Part shown: piece by piece, positions 8,809 through 17,886 of the stretch | Layout of the letters: each line of letters opens with the position of its first letter | Numbering within the stretch: the stretch's first letter is position 1 | Source of the DNA: Magnetospirillum sp. UT-4 | Lineage (GTDB): Bacteria > Pseudomonadota > Alphaproteobacteria > Rhodospirillales > Magnetospirillaceae | Assembly (NCBI RefSeq): GCF_902729435.1 | Contig: NZ_CACVCG010000013.1 | Location: forward strand, 62,001-126,000 | Direction of reading: 5' to 3' | Length of the DNA: 64,000 nt | The notes under the pieces: model-generated | The model's input: the letters and a program-made list of their open reading frames with translations, nothing else | The model's database searches: none | What the model was told of the DNA's origin: nothing | Program-made: the position numbers and the translations under genes

Positions 8809-10766
8809 ACAGGGGAACGATCATGAGGTCCGGCAAAGGCCGGTGGGGAATTGACATCGAGCTCGCCGTTCTGCTTGTGATTCCGTTCATCCTATTGCTG
8901 GCCAACACCGAGTGGTTGTTTCCGGCCGGCCACCCTACCGATGGCTGGCAAAGCAAGGCGTTCTTCTTCGAGGGGCCGCGCGACTGGCCGGAACTCTACG
9001 AAACCTACAAGGCGGCCAGGATTTCCTGGAACCTTAAGGGATATGTCGTCCACCACGTCTTTTCCGCGCATGTCGCGCATTACGTCCTGCACATCGGCAT
9101 GTTCTGCGGCTTGATCGCCGCATTCTATCTGCCGGTCCGCAACGTTCTAGGGCGCAACGTCGCCTTCCTGGCGACGGCGGCGTTTGCCACGTACAGCCAG
9201 TTTCATACCGTGACATCGTTCGAGTGGGACTATCAGGTCCACGATGGCGCCCTCAATGCCCTGATCGCCATGTACACCCTCGAGAGGGCGGCACGGGTAG
9301 ACGCCGGCTGGCGCAAATGGCTGATCTGGAGTGGCGTCTTCTGGGGACAGGGACTGCAGACCGTCTATATGGCGGCCTTCATCCCCGCCATGGTCGTTTG
9401 GTTCCTCTGGCTGAACCACCAGGGTGGCCGCCGCCCCATCCTGGCCAGTGCCTCGTGGGTGATGGGGGGGGCGCTGATCGTCACGTTGCTCTACTGCGTG
9501 GTGAGCTATGCCATGGGCGGGCCGTTCTTTTTCTTCAGCGGCATCGTCACGCCCTTCAAGATCATTGTGATCGGCCAGTCCACCGGCTCGTTCGCATTCC
9601 ATCCCGGGTACTGGGCACCGCTGTCCGAAATTTTCGATACCGCGAAGGGTTTCGCCCTTCCTTTCGCCACCTTCGCTGCGTCAGTGCTGCTGCTGGCGCG
9701 CCTGCTGCTTGTCAGGCGCAACGCCCCCTACCTTCAGGCCATCATGCTGTGCCTGCTCGTATCGCTGGCCGCCGCCGCTGCCGGGTTGTTCATGCACCTG
9801 ATCGGACACGGCCAGTTTGCGCGCGACAACATCATCGCCTATCAGGTGCCATTTGTGTTCTTCGGCATCGCGGCGCTGTTCGCCTACGCGCTGAAGGTCT
9901 CCGGCCTGTCCGTTCCCGCCAATGCCGGACTGGCATGGGCGACCAAGCTCATAGCACTGGGCATCATGGTGTCGGCCCTGGCCTTCGGCGGGTTGGTCGC
10001 CAATGCGGCAGACGGCGTGCTCAACCTCGCCAGGGGCATCCTGGGCATCCCGCCAAATTCCGGGATCACATACTCCCTGGACGTGGTGTTGATCGCCTCC
10101 ATTTGCGCAGCACTCTACCTTTTTTTCCCATATGCATACCGCGCTGCCGCCGCGATCAGACGCTACGACGGCAGTGCCCAGGTGACCATTCTGTCCGTTT
10201 GCCTGGCGTTTGCGAACAACCACACAGCATCCATTTCTATCGGTTCCTATGATTCTCTCAACAGATGCGGATACTTCGAGGAACAGTACCAGGCCGTTAC
10301 TGACATTTTTGAGCTTTTTACTGAATATAGGTTTGGCACATCGTGGTTTCGTTCGAATGAATATATTATGAATCCGGACAAGGACTGCCAAAAGGATCCG
10401 GTCGGATATAGAATCGACTACGGAGCTCTTTACGGCGCCGCTCTCGGCATGTACGGCTATTCGATCATATCGGGCAAGGATCCGGTTTACTTCTTGGCCG
10501 ACCCTTATCTCTCAACCAAGACATTCGACACGCTTGCGCTGGAGCGCGCCTACATGCTGCCAAAAACTTTCCGGCTTGCGGTTCTGTCCCACGGTGAGCA
10601 GGACCAGGACACGGCGGTGGCGACGCTGTCGCGGAACGGCCTTCGTGCCGATATCCTGGCGCGGAAAAAGATCGAGTACCCGCCTGTCCTGGTCTACGTT
10701 TCGGTGCTTCAGGTGACCAAGGACGATCGCCTGCGTGCGCAGGAAAGAATCGACTTTCGGCCCTGA
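8805..10766 (+). CDS. Polytopic membrane protein, putative GT-C glycosyltransferase
   Basis: A 653-residue protein. The first span is at about residues 19-36, followed by a loop with HPTDGWQSKAFF, then about ten more hydrophobic segments to about residue 460 and a soluble C-terminal domain of about 190 residues. An acidic first loop and later HH/H motifs (YVVHHVFSAHVAHYVL) match the general plan of GT-C transferases, but no named family was recognised. Coupled to the Sel1 gene by a 4-base overlap. The 3' half (about 10200-10560) is clearly AT-richer than the surroundings, which suggests acquisition or relaxed selection of the C-terminal domain. Confidence 0.75.
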   Translation: MNRGTIMRSGKGRWGIDIELAVLLVIPFILLLANTEWLFPAGHPTDGWQSKAFFFEGPRDWPELYETYKAARISWNLKGYVVHHVFSAHVAHYVLHIGMFCGLIAAFYLPVRNVLGRNVAFLATAAFATYSQFHTVTSFEWDYQVHDGALNALIAMYTLERAARVDAGWRKWLIWSGVFWGQGLQTVYMAAFIPAMVVWFLWLNHQGGRRPILASASWVMGGALIVTLLYCVVSYAMGGPFFFFSGIVTPFKIIVIGQSTGSFAFHPGYWAPLSEIFDTAKGFALPFATFAASVLLLARLLLVRRNAPYLQAIMLCLLVSLAAAAAGLFMHLIGHGQFARDNIIAYQVPFVFFGIAALFAYALKVSGLSVPANAGLAWATKLIALGIMVSALAFGGLVANAADGVLNLARGILGIPPNSGITYSLDVVLIASICAALYLFFPYAYRAAAAIRRYDGSAQVTILSVCLAFANNHTASISIGSYDSLNRCGYFEEQYQAVTDIFELFTEYRFGTSWFRSNEYIMNPDKDCQKDPVGYRIDYGALYGAALGMYGYSIISGKDPVYFLADPYLSTKTFDTLALERAYMLPKTFRLAVLSHGEQDQDTAVATLSRNGLRADILARKKIEYPPVLVYVSVLQVTKDDRLRAQERIDFRP

Positions 10767-10776
10767 GTAGATTTAC

Positions 10777-10830
10777 GGCCATTCGCCTTTACGAAGCGAC
10801 CACGCCTCGTTAAAAGCAGAGTGAATGGCC
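10777..10830. terminator. Long imperfect hairpin, possible terminator
   Basis: Perfect 8-base arms GGCCATTC (10777-10784) and GAATGGCC (10823-10830) enclose further complementary blocks (CTTTACGAAGC against GCCTCGTTAAAAG), giving a bulged stem of about 20 pairs. It starts 11 bases after the stop at 10766. No good T-tract follows on either strand, so intrinsic termination is only one option; an mRNA-stabilising element or attenuator ahead of the next gene is another. Confidence 0.45.
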
Positions 10831-10881
10831 ATTTGGCTTGCGCGGCGACCACCGCCTGACGCCCCTCTTCAAGGATGGTAC

Positions 10882-11373
10882 ATGGACGGGATCAAGCTTG
10901 AGATGTGGCGCAAGAACGGGCGCCACTACGTGTACGCGCCGCAATGGGCGCTCCTCGTGCACGACACCGACCGGAAGACTGCGTTGGACAAGATGGACGC
11001 GTCTTATGCCGCCATGGTCCGCGAATACACTGACGCCGGGCTTCCGCCACCCGGCCCGATGGCAGCGGCGGCGGCGGGACAGGGACCGCGCCCGGCATCG
11101 TCCCTGGGCACACTGTTTCTCAAGACCCTGGTGGTGAGCCTGGTGGTAACGGTGGTGGTCGGCGCCGGCCTTGGGCTGTCTGTCGATCAGGCCCTGCGCA
11201 ACGCCGATGCCCGCCTCGACAAGATGAAGTGGAAGGCGGTTCACGTCGCCGCCGAGCGCATTCGCAACAACCCGCCCGAACAGCAGGCCGAATTCCGCCG
11301 CGACCTTGAAACCATCGGCGGCGAGTTGCAATGGCTGCTGCGGCCGATCTGCACGGGACCGGGGAAGCCATGA
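10882..11373 (+). CDS. Small single-span membrane protein, unknown
   Basis: A 163-residue protein from ATG 10882, which has AAGGA 7 bases upstream. An in-frame ATG at 10825 has no ribosome site and lies in the hairpin arm. The N-terminal 50 residues (about LEMWRKNGRHYVYAPQWALL) form a small soluble part; a Gly/Ala/Pro linker follows, then one membrane segment (FLKTLVVSLVVTVVVGAGLGL, about residues 79-100) and an amphipathic C-terminus. Family not recognised. It is coupled to the following methyltransferase by an ATGA overlap, so it belongs to the plus-strand glycan operon. Confidence 0.7.
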   Translation: MDGIKLEMWRKNGRHYVYAPQWALLVHDTDRKTALDKMDASYAAMVREYTDAGLPPPGPMAAAAAGQGPRPASSLGTLFLKTLVVSLVVTVVVGAGLGLSVDQALRNADARLDKMKWKAVHVAAERIRNNPPEQQAEFRRDLETIGGELQWLLRPICTGPGKP

Positions 11374-12185
11374 CGCCAACTGAACCGAGGGCCGACGAGG
11401 CGACCCAGTTCGACTTCTGGAGCCAGAATCCCTGCGGCACCGACGGCACGCTGCTGAAGAAGATGCAGCAGCGCTACCGGATGGAGCCATGGATTCCCTT
11501 CGAACTCGACCGCATCCCCACCCGCGGCGTCGATGTCCTCGAGGTCGGCTGCGGCCAGGGTGTCGATGGCTTCAACATTTGTGCCCGTCTCGACGCCCAG
11601 AGCCACTACACGGGTATCGACTATTCAACCGAATCCGTTGAACGTTGCCGCGCGTCGATCGGGGAGGCGTCATCGCTGTTCTCTCTTGGCGTGGTTCCCG
11701 AGTTCCGACGCGCCGACGCGCTGGCATTGCCATTCCAATCCGACACGTTCGATTTCGTCTATTCACTCGGGGTTCTTCATCATACGCCCGACCCGGCCAA
11801 GGCGATCCGCGAGGTCCATCGGGTCCTGAAGCCGGGCGGGCGCTGCATCATCGTCCTGTACCGGCATGGCTCGCTGAAGGTCGGCATTGCGAAGGCCCTG
11901 CGTGGCCTTCAGCACGGGCTGGACCGGATAACGGGCCGCGAGAGAACCATCTACGGATGGCTTCAGGGCCGGCGGTTCATGATGGATTCCATTGGCACCA
12001 TGTTGCTGGAATGTTTCGGCGTGCCATGGATGTACTGGTATACGCCCGACCAGCTGCGGAAAATGTTCTCGGATTTCTCGACGGTGGATATCGAGCCTTA
12101 CGGCTACAATATTCCCATTGGCGCCAAGCCCGGCAGCGGGCGCAATCGCTTCGGCTATTTCTACCGTATCGAGGCGGGAAAATAG
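11370..12185 (+). CDS. Class I SAM-dependent methyltransferase (methyltransf_11 type)
   Basis: A 271-residue soluble methyltransferase. Motif I is VLEVGCGQGVDG (about residues 49-60), the acidic ribose-binding residue is in YTGIDYST, motif IV is FDFVYSLGVLHHTPD and motif VI is LKPGGRCII. This is the UbiE/methyltransf_11 pattern found in many glycan clusters for O- or N-methylation of sugars. ATG 11370 overlaps the previous stop. Seven bases separate it from the radical SAM gene that follows, so the two products are co-made. Target unknown. Confidence 0.88.
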   Translation: MTPTEPRADEATQFDFWSQNPCGTDGTLLKKMQQRYRMEPWIPFELDRIPTRGVDVLEVGCGQGVDGFNICARLDAQSHYTGIDYSTESVERCRASIGEASSLFSLGVVPEFRRADALALPFQSDTFDFVYSLGVLHHTPDPAKAIREVHRVLKPGGRCIIVLYRHGSLKVGIAKALRGLQHGLDRITGRERTIYGWLQGRRFMMDSIGTMLLECFGVPWMYWYTPDQLRKMFSDFSTVDIEPYGYNIPIGAKPGSGRNRFGYFYRIEAGK

Positions 12186-12192
12186 AATCGTG

Positions 12193-13650
12193 ATGAAAGC
12201 GGTGTTCCTGAAGCCCCCCGTCGAAAGCGCCCACCGCAACGTGGTGCGGGACTTCATCTACGGGTGCTGGTGCAACGGGAAACGTGTCGGCGGCATGAGC
12301 ATGCCGCCCACCAACGAGTTGCTTGCGGCCACCCACGCCCGGCAAGACGGCCTCGATGTCCTGTTCCTCGATTCGCAGTACGAACCGGAACGCTATCACC
12401 AGTTGGCCGCGTCGGGATTTGCCGACGTTCTGGCCGTCCTCATCATGTCCTCGACCCAGTCCTTCCGCCACGACTGCCTGACCCTGCGGAAGATCAAGGA
12501 GGCCAATCCCGGCGTGCGGTCGATCCTCTACGGATCGCATCCGACGTTCATGGCGGAAGCCTGCCTTAAGGAAGACGTGGTCGATTTCGTCGTGACCCGG
12601 GAGGCGGAGGACACCATTCGGGAGCTTCTCGGCCATCTGCTGTCCGGAACGAGCACCGCCGACGTGCTCGGCATCGGCTATCGGGACGGCGACGGCCAGC
12701 CGAGGATCAATCCCGTGCGGCCATTCCTGAACATGAACGACCTTCCCATTCCGGACCGCACCCTGTTGCCGGGCAACGTCGATTACTTCAATCCGGTGGT
12801 CAAGCGCGTGCCCTTCGCCACCATGTTCACGTCGCGCGGCTGCCCAGCGCGATGCAACTACTGCACCGCGCCTGTCTTTTACGGAAACAAGACCAGGGCC
12901 AGGTCGGCCGAGAAGATCATTGAGGAGATGCGGGACATCCGCCGCCTCGGGTATCGCGAGATATTCTTCAGGGACGAGACGTTCTCGGCCTATAAGGGCC
13001 GCAACATGCAGGTCTACGACCGCATGCGGGCGGAGGAGATGGATTTCACCTGGGTCGCCAACGGCCGGGTCGACATGATCGACCGCGAGCAGATGCTCGC
13101 CATGAAACAGGCCGGCTGCCATCTGCTGAAATTCGGGGTCGAAACCGGCAGCCAGGAGCTTCTCGACCGCTACAAGAAGGGTACCACCATCGCGCAGGCC
13201 GAAGAGACCTTCCGGCTGGCCCGCGAGATCGGCATCGACACCCACGCGCACATCATTTTCGGCGGACCGGGAGAGACCGTCGAAACCATCGGCAAGACGG
13301 TGGATTTCGTGATCGACACGCTGAAGGCGACGACGGCGACGTTCGGGATCCTGACCCCCTATCCCGGCACCGAAATCTTCGACATGGTCGCGGAGATCTT
13401 CCCCGAGATCCAGGACGGCAGCGGCTCGACGATGGAGAACCTGCACACCGAGTCGTTTTTCGCCGAGGCCCTGTGCGGCATTCCCGCCGAGGAGCTGTCC
13501 CGGCAGGTCGTGCGGGCCTATCGCCGCTTCTATTTGCGCCCCGGATATCTGGCGGGGCGGGTATCGTCCCTGCGCAGCCTGGAAGAGGTGATGGTGAAGG
13601 TCGTCGCCGGCCTCAACGTGATGTCCTTCGCCTTCAGCGGCCGGAAATAG
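12193..13650 (+). CDS. B12-binding-domain radical SAM enzyme (BchE-like)
   Basis: A 485-residue enzyme. Residues 1 to about 170 form a Rossmann-like cobalamin-binding half. C217, C221 and C224 in TSRGCPARCNYC ligate the 4Fe-4S cluster that cleaves SAM. FGGPGET at about 355 and ILTPYPGTEIF near 390 are the usual late barrel elements. Members of this class methylate unactivated carbon or rearrange their substrate. ATG 12193 is used; the preceding GTG (12190) is an equal candidate. It lies 7 bases after a methyltransferase and 30 before an AsnB-type amidotransferase, all in one operon. The substrate (sugar, lipid or carrier-bound unit) is unknown. Confidence 0.88.
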   Translation: MKAVFLKPPVESAHRNVVRDFIYGCWCNGKRVGGMSMPPTNELLAATHARQDGLDVLFLDSQYEPERYHQLAASGFADVLAVLIMSSTQSFRHDCLTLRKIKEANPGVRSILYGSHPTFMAEACLKEDVVDFVVTREAEDTIRELLGHLLSGTSTADVLGIGYRDGDGQPRINPVRPFLNMNDLPIPDRTLLPGNVDYFNPVVKRVPFATMFTSRGCPARCNYCTAPVFYGNKTRARSAEKIIEEMRDIRRLGYREIFFRDETFSAYKGRNMQVYDRMRAEEMDFTWVANGRVDMIDREQMLAMKQAGCHLLKFGVETGSQELLDRYKKGTTIAQAEETFRLAREIGIDTHAHIIFGGPGETVETIGKTVDFVIDTLKATTATFGILTPYPGTEIFDMVAEIFPEIQDGSGSTMENLHTESFFAEALCGIPAEELSRQVVRAYRRFYLRPGYLAGRVSSLRSLEEVMVKVVAGLNVMSFAFSGRK

Positions 13651-13680
13651 CCGCACCAACGGAAAGGCTTTTCACCCGAG

Positions 13681-15591
13681 ATGTGCAGCATCTTCGGATT
13701 TTGCGCCCCATCGGCGGCCGATACGAGGGATCGGGCGGACCTCATGTGCCGCCGCCTTTCCCATCGCGGCCCGGATGATTCCGGCATCTTCATCGACGAT
13801 GGCATCGCCCTCGGCAACAACCGCCTGTCCATCATCGATTCGGCTGCCGGCCACCAGCCGATGGAAATCGACGGCCACGTCATCGTCTACAATGGCGAGC
13901 TGTACAATCACGGCGAGCTTCGTCATCAGCTCATGGCGCTGGGTCGCTCGTTCCGCACGCACTGCGACACCGAGACCGTCCTTCAGGCCTTCATGCACTG
14001 GGGCACGGACTGCCTCCCGCGCCTGAACGGAATGTTCGCCTTCGCCATCTGGGACCGGGCGTCCAGGCAATTGGTGCTCGCCCGCGACCGTGTCGGCATC
14101 AAGCCGCTCTACCTGGCCCAATCCGGCGCCGGTTTCGCCTTCGCATCGGAAGCGAAAGCGCTGCTGCCCGCCGTCGGAAGGCCGGAGGTCGATTGGACTT
14201 CCATCCACGGCTACCTGACGTTCGGCTACATCCCGCCGCTCGCGTCGCCTTTCGCCGGGATCACCAAGGCGCCGCCCGGGCATTTCGCCGTCTGGCGCGC
14301 GAACGACGGAGCGCGGCCCTTGCACTGGCAGCGCTATTGGCGCCCGTCCTTCGGACAGGGGCCGCGCGAACGCGTCGCCGACGTGATGGCCGAGACCGAG
14401 CGGCGGATCGAGACCGCCGTCGAACGCGAACTGATGAGCGACGTCCCCCTCGGCCTGTTCCTCAGCGGCGGCCTCGATTCGGCGGCCATCGCCTGCTACG
14501 CCACCCGCCGGGGGGCCGATCTGCAGTCGTTCTCGGTCGGTTTCCGCGAACGCAGTCACGACGAATCGGACGCGGCGCGCCGGATCGCCAGCCATTTCGG
14601 CCTGCGCCACCGCGTGCTCGAGATGACCCCCGACCTGCTGCGCGAGGGGGTCTCCGGCTGGATCGGCGCCATGGACGAGCCCTTCGCCGATTCCACCGCG
14701 GTTCCCCTTCTCCTGCTCTCCCGTTTTGCCCGCCAGCACATCAAGGTCGCCCTGACCGGCTGGGGCGGCGACGAGGTCTTCGCCGGCTATCCCACCCTGC
14801 GGGCGCACCAGGTCGCCGGCTGGTTCCGCCGCCTTCCGCTGACGATCCGGCGCGACCTGGCGTCGCGGCTGGTTGCGATGCTGCCGCAAAGCGACGCCTA
14901 CCTCAGCCTGAGGTTCAAGGCCTCCCGCTTCCTTCGCGGTCCCACCCTTCGCCCCGAGGAGCAGCATTTCCTCTGGATGGGGTATTTCGATGATTGCGCC
15001 AAGGCGCGGCTTCTCAGGCCCGACATCCTGGAGAAGGTCGCCGCGGACACCTTCGAGCCGGTGCACGCGGCCGAGGACGGCCTGTCCGAGCGGACCCTGC
15101 CGGATCGGATCATGGCGCTGGACATGGATTTCTTCCTGGCGGGGAACGGCCTGTTCCAGTGCGACCGGATGACCATGGCGGCCTCGCTCGAGGCCCGGGT
15201 TCCGCTTCTGAACCAGGACGTCCTGGACTACGTGCTGCCGCTGCCCATCGACATGAAGATGTTGGGCGGCCATCCCAAGGGATTGCTGCGGCGCATCCTG
15301 GCACCACACCTCCCGGCGGACATCCTGAGGCGTCCCAAGAAGGGCTTCGCGCCGCCGTCCGGGGCGTTCCTGCGCGGGCCCCTGAAGGATGTCCTAGACG
15401 AGGTGTTGAGCCGCGAACGGGTGGAGGAGCGCGGCCTCTTCCATTACGGCGAGGTCGCGCGCCTCAAGCACGAGCACCTTTCCCGGAAGGCCGATCACGG
15501 CAGGGAATTGTGGGCGCTGTTCAGCCTTGCCGCTTGGTACGACCGGCATGTCTTGAACGAGACTCCCGTCGAGACGAAGATGAGCGCCTGA
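13681..15591 (+). CDS. AsnB-type glutamine-dependent amidotransferase (asparagine synthase family)
   Basis: A 636-residue protein. Cys2 (MCSIFGF) is the glutaminase nucleophile, followed by RLSHRGPDDSG and YNGELYNH of the N-terminal Ntn-hydrolase domain. The synthetase domain has the ATP PP-loop LSGGLDS at 261-267 and ALTGWGGDEVFAGYP near 357. Both active sites look intact. Family members make asparagine or amidate carboxylates such as uronic acids in surface polymers. Its place between two B12-type radical SAM genes, with 30-base gaps on both sides, argues for a dedicated biosynthetic role over general asparagine supply. Confidence 0.92.
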   Translation: MCSIFGFCAPSAADTRDRADLMCRRLSHRGPDDSGIFIDDGIALGNNRLSIIDSAAGHQPMEIDGHVIVYNGELYNHGELRHQLMALGRSFRTHCDTETVLQAFMHWGTDCLPRLNGMFAFAIWDRASRQLVLARDRVGIKPLYLAQSGAGFAFASEAKALLPAVGRPEVDWTSIHGYLTFGYIPPLASPFAGITKAPPGHFAVWRANDGARPLHWQRYWRPSFGQGPRERVADVMAETERRIETAVERELMSDVPLGLFLSGGLDSAAIACYATRRGADLQSFSVGFRERSHDESDAARRIASHFGLRHRVLEMTPDLLREGVSGWIGAMDEPFADSTAVPLLLLSRFARQHIKVALTGWGGDEVFAGYPTLRAHQVAGWFRRLPLTIRRDLASRLVAMLPQSDAYLSLRFKASRFLRGPTLRPEEQHFLWMGYFDDCAKARLLRPDILEKVAADTFEPVHAAEDGLSERTLPDRIMALDMDFFLAGNGLFQCDRMTMAASLEARVPLLNQDVLDYVLPLPIDMKMLGGHPKGLLRRILAPHLPADILRRPKKGFAPPSGAFLRGPLKDVLDEVLSRERVEERGLFHYGEVARLKHEHLSRKADHGRELWALFSLAAWYDRHVLNETPVETKMSA

Positions 15592-15621
15592 GCGACGCGC
15601 CGCTGCCGAAGGAACGTAACC

Positions 15622-17100
15622 GTGGTTGATGCACACGTCCAGGCCCGTCCCGACGGCGACTACAAGGTCTTGCTGGTTCAGCCCTCGGACCGCCATTCCG
15701 TCCAGTCCCTGTTCACCTTCCACAAGGGCGGCGGGTTGGGGCACAAGCCGCCTCAAGGCATCCTGAATCTCGCCACCTACCTGATTCATCGCGGCATTCG
15801 CAATGTCGAATGCCTCGACGCCCAGCTCGACGACCTCGACCCCGAGGCGACCGCCGACGCCATCGCCCGCCAGGCCCCCAGGTTGGTGGGCATCACCGCC
15901 TGGACGGATTTCTGGTATTCGGCCTGGAAGACAGCCCAGGAAGTCCGCCGCCGCCTGCCGCAGGCGGTCATCGTTCTCGGCGGTCCCCACTGTTCCGTCT
16001 ACCCCGAGGAGTCCTTGCGGTTTTCCTGCGCCGACTTCCTGGTGTCCGGCGACGGCGAAGAGACCCTTCACCACCTGGTGTCCCGGCTGGCCCAGGGACT
16101 GCCCGCGGGCGACCTGCCGGGCCTGTGGCGAAAGGAGGACGGGCAGATCCTCCCCCCCACCGTGCGGATCGCGACCCTTTCGGATATCACCGCGATGCCG
16201 GTGGTGGACCGCACGTTGCTGCCGTTCCGGCGCTACACCTCGGTCCTGTCGGCAGAAGAATTCGAGACGACCATGATCACGTCGCGCGGATGTCCGTACA
16301 AATGCGTCTTCTGCAAGATGGACGTCCAGAAGGTCTATGCCCGAAGCGCCGAGCAGGTGGTGGAGGAATTCCGCCAGATCGCGGAATTGGGCATCACCGA
16401 CGTGCAGGTCTACGACGACACCTTCACCTGGGGAAAGCAGCGGGTCATCGACATCTGCAACGGACTGATCGAAAACCGGATCAACGTGCGCTGGGCGATC
16501 CGTGACCGGGCCAATCGTGCCGACCCCGAAACCTACGCCCTGATGAGGCGGGCGGGGTGCTACCGCATCCACTTCGGCATCGAAAGCGGCTCACCCGCGG
16601 TGCTGAAGAATTCCGGCAAGTTCCTCACGCTGGAGCAGGCCGAACACGCCCTGAAGCTGGCCAAGTCGTGCGGCTTCCATACCATGGCCTATTACATGTT
16701 CGGGTTCCTCGACGAGACCTACGAAGACGCCATGAAGACCATCGATCTCGCCCTCAAGCTCGATGCGGATTATGGGGTTTTCGCGGTGCTGATTCCCTAT
16801 CCCGGCACCGCCATCTACGACCAGGCATTGGAACGCGGGATCATCGCCACCGACCACTGGCGCGACTTCACCCGCAACCCGGTTCCGGATTACGCCATTC
16901 CACAGGTCATCGAGAACATCCTGGACCGCCGGACCCTGCTCGCGCTCAAGAACAAGGCGCTGCGCCGCTACTATTTCCGGCCGCGGCGCATCCTGCACGA
17001 ACTGCGGACGCTGACCTCCGCCCGCGAACTTTCACGCAAGGCGCAGATGGCCCTGACCATCGCCCGCGACGTGTTCGCCCCCGGTTCCGCCGGACGCTGA
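15622..17100 (+). CDS. B12-binding-domain radical SAM enzyme
   Basis: A 492-residue enzyme from GTG 15622. The N-terminal half has a cobalamin-domain fold with LNLATYLIHRG (48-58), GITAWTDF and VIVLGGPHCS. The cluster site is C224, C228, C231 in TSRGCPYKCVFC. LIPYPGTAIYDQA marks the late barrel. It is the second such enzyme in the operon and only partly similar to the one at 12193, so the two probably act on different steps. The 3' end overlaps the convergent methyltransferase gene by 69 bases, which is long for two real genes; the last residues of one of the two may be dispensable. Confidence 0.88.
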   Translation: MVDAHVQARPDGDYKVLLVQPSDRHSVQSLFTFHKGGGLGHKPPQGILNLATYLIHRGIRNVECLDAQLDDLDPEATADAIARQAPRLVGITAWTDFWYSAWKTAQEVRRRLPQAVIVLGGPHCSVYPEESLRFSCADFLVSGDGEETLHHLVSRLAQGLPAGDLPGLWRKEDGQILPPTVRIATLSDITAMPVVDRTLLPFRRYTSVLSAEEFETTMITSRGCPYKCVFCKMDVQKVYARSAEQVVEEFRQIAELGITDVQVYDDTFTWGKQRVIDICNGLIENRINVRWAIRDRANRADPETYALMRRAGCYRIHFGIESGSPAVLKNSGKFLTLEQAEHALKLAKSCGFHTMAYYMFGFLDETYEDAMKTIDLALKLDADYGVFAVLIPYPGTAIYDQALERGIIATDHWRDFTRNPVPDYAIPQVIENILDRRTLLALKNKALRRYYFRPRRILHELRTLTSARELSRKAQMALTIARDVFAPGSAGR

Positions 17101-17886
17101 CGCCGCCCTGTCCGGCTGCACCACCACCATCATGTAGGTCCATCCGTCCTGCCGCCGCAGCCGGGCGACGGCCCGTTCCCACACCTCCGCCGCGCGATAG
17201 AGCAGGGTGGCGGCGGTCCGGGCCCAGGACCGCCGCGGCCATCCGATGAAGAAGGCGAGGGCGCGCGTCAGGAAGCTCGCCTCGAGCCATTCCAGCCGGC
17301 CAACCCCCACCTCGGCAGCCAGGCGCAACAGCGCCTCGGGTACCGAGTCCCGCCCTCCCCGCTCGGCCGGGACCAGCCATTGAAAGAGGCGGCCGAGAAG
17401 GCGCCGGCCATGGCTCTCGATGACCACGACGGTCCCGCCGGGACGGGTGACCCGGGCCGCCTCGGCGAGCACGCCGGCGCGGTTCCAGTTCACGTGATGC
17501 AGAAGGTCGCGACACACGACGAGGTCGAACGAGCAATCGGCGAACGGCAGGGCAAGGGCATTGGCGCAGGCCAGCGCGAACCCGTCGCCATGGATCTCGC
17601 GGGCGAAGCCGACCTTGGCGCTGGAAAAATCGATCCCGGCCCACCTGGTCCCGGGCATGGCCTCCCGCAGATAGGACAGGTTCGATCCCTCGCCGCAGCC
17701 GATGTCGAGGCCATCGCGCGGTGCGCCCCCGGCCGCTGCGGCTATGCGTGCGGCGATGGCGCGTTCCTTGGCGGTGATGAAGGGGTTGTTCAGGCGGTTG
17801 TGACTGCGCCTGATATCGGCGGCGTGATGAAACGTGACCTGGATCGCCGCGTCGGACTCACCGCACCCCTCTCCGAAACCGGTCAT
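17032..17886 (-). CDS. Class I SAM-dependent methyltransferase
   Basis: A 284-residue protein from ATG 17886, which overlaps the stop of the upstream GT2 gene (ATGA). The frame is open further up but that stretch is antisense to real coding. Motif I is GLDIGCGEGSN, then WAGIDFS, then DLVVCRDLLHHVNWN and VTRPGGTVVVIE. Residues after about 175 carry the hydrophobic face and a helix with FLTRALAFFIGWP that may touch the membrane. With the GT2 glycosyltransferase it forms a two-gene operon, which suggests methylation of the glycan or lipid-linked sugar made by that enzyme. Confidence 0.85.
   Translation of the reverse strand: MTGFGEGCGESDAAIQVTFHHAADIRRSHNRLNNPFITAKERAIAARIAAAAGGAPRDGLDIGCGEGSNLSYLREAMPGTRWAGIDFSSAKVGFAREIHGDGFALACANALALPFADCSFDLVVCRDLLHHVNWNRAGVLAEAARVTRPGGTVVVIESHGRRLLGRLFQWLVPAERGGRDSVPEALLRLAAEVGVGRLEWLEASFLTRALAFFIGWPRRSWARTAATLLYRAAEVWERAVARLRRQDGWTYMMVVVQPDRAASASGGTGGEHVAGDGQGHLRLA

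Noticed and set aside
11992..12192. Longer N-terminus for the radical SAM gene at 12193
   Set aside because: It would overlap the methyltransferase gene and has no family similarity; the B12 half starts at MKAVFLKPP.
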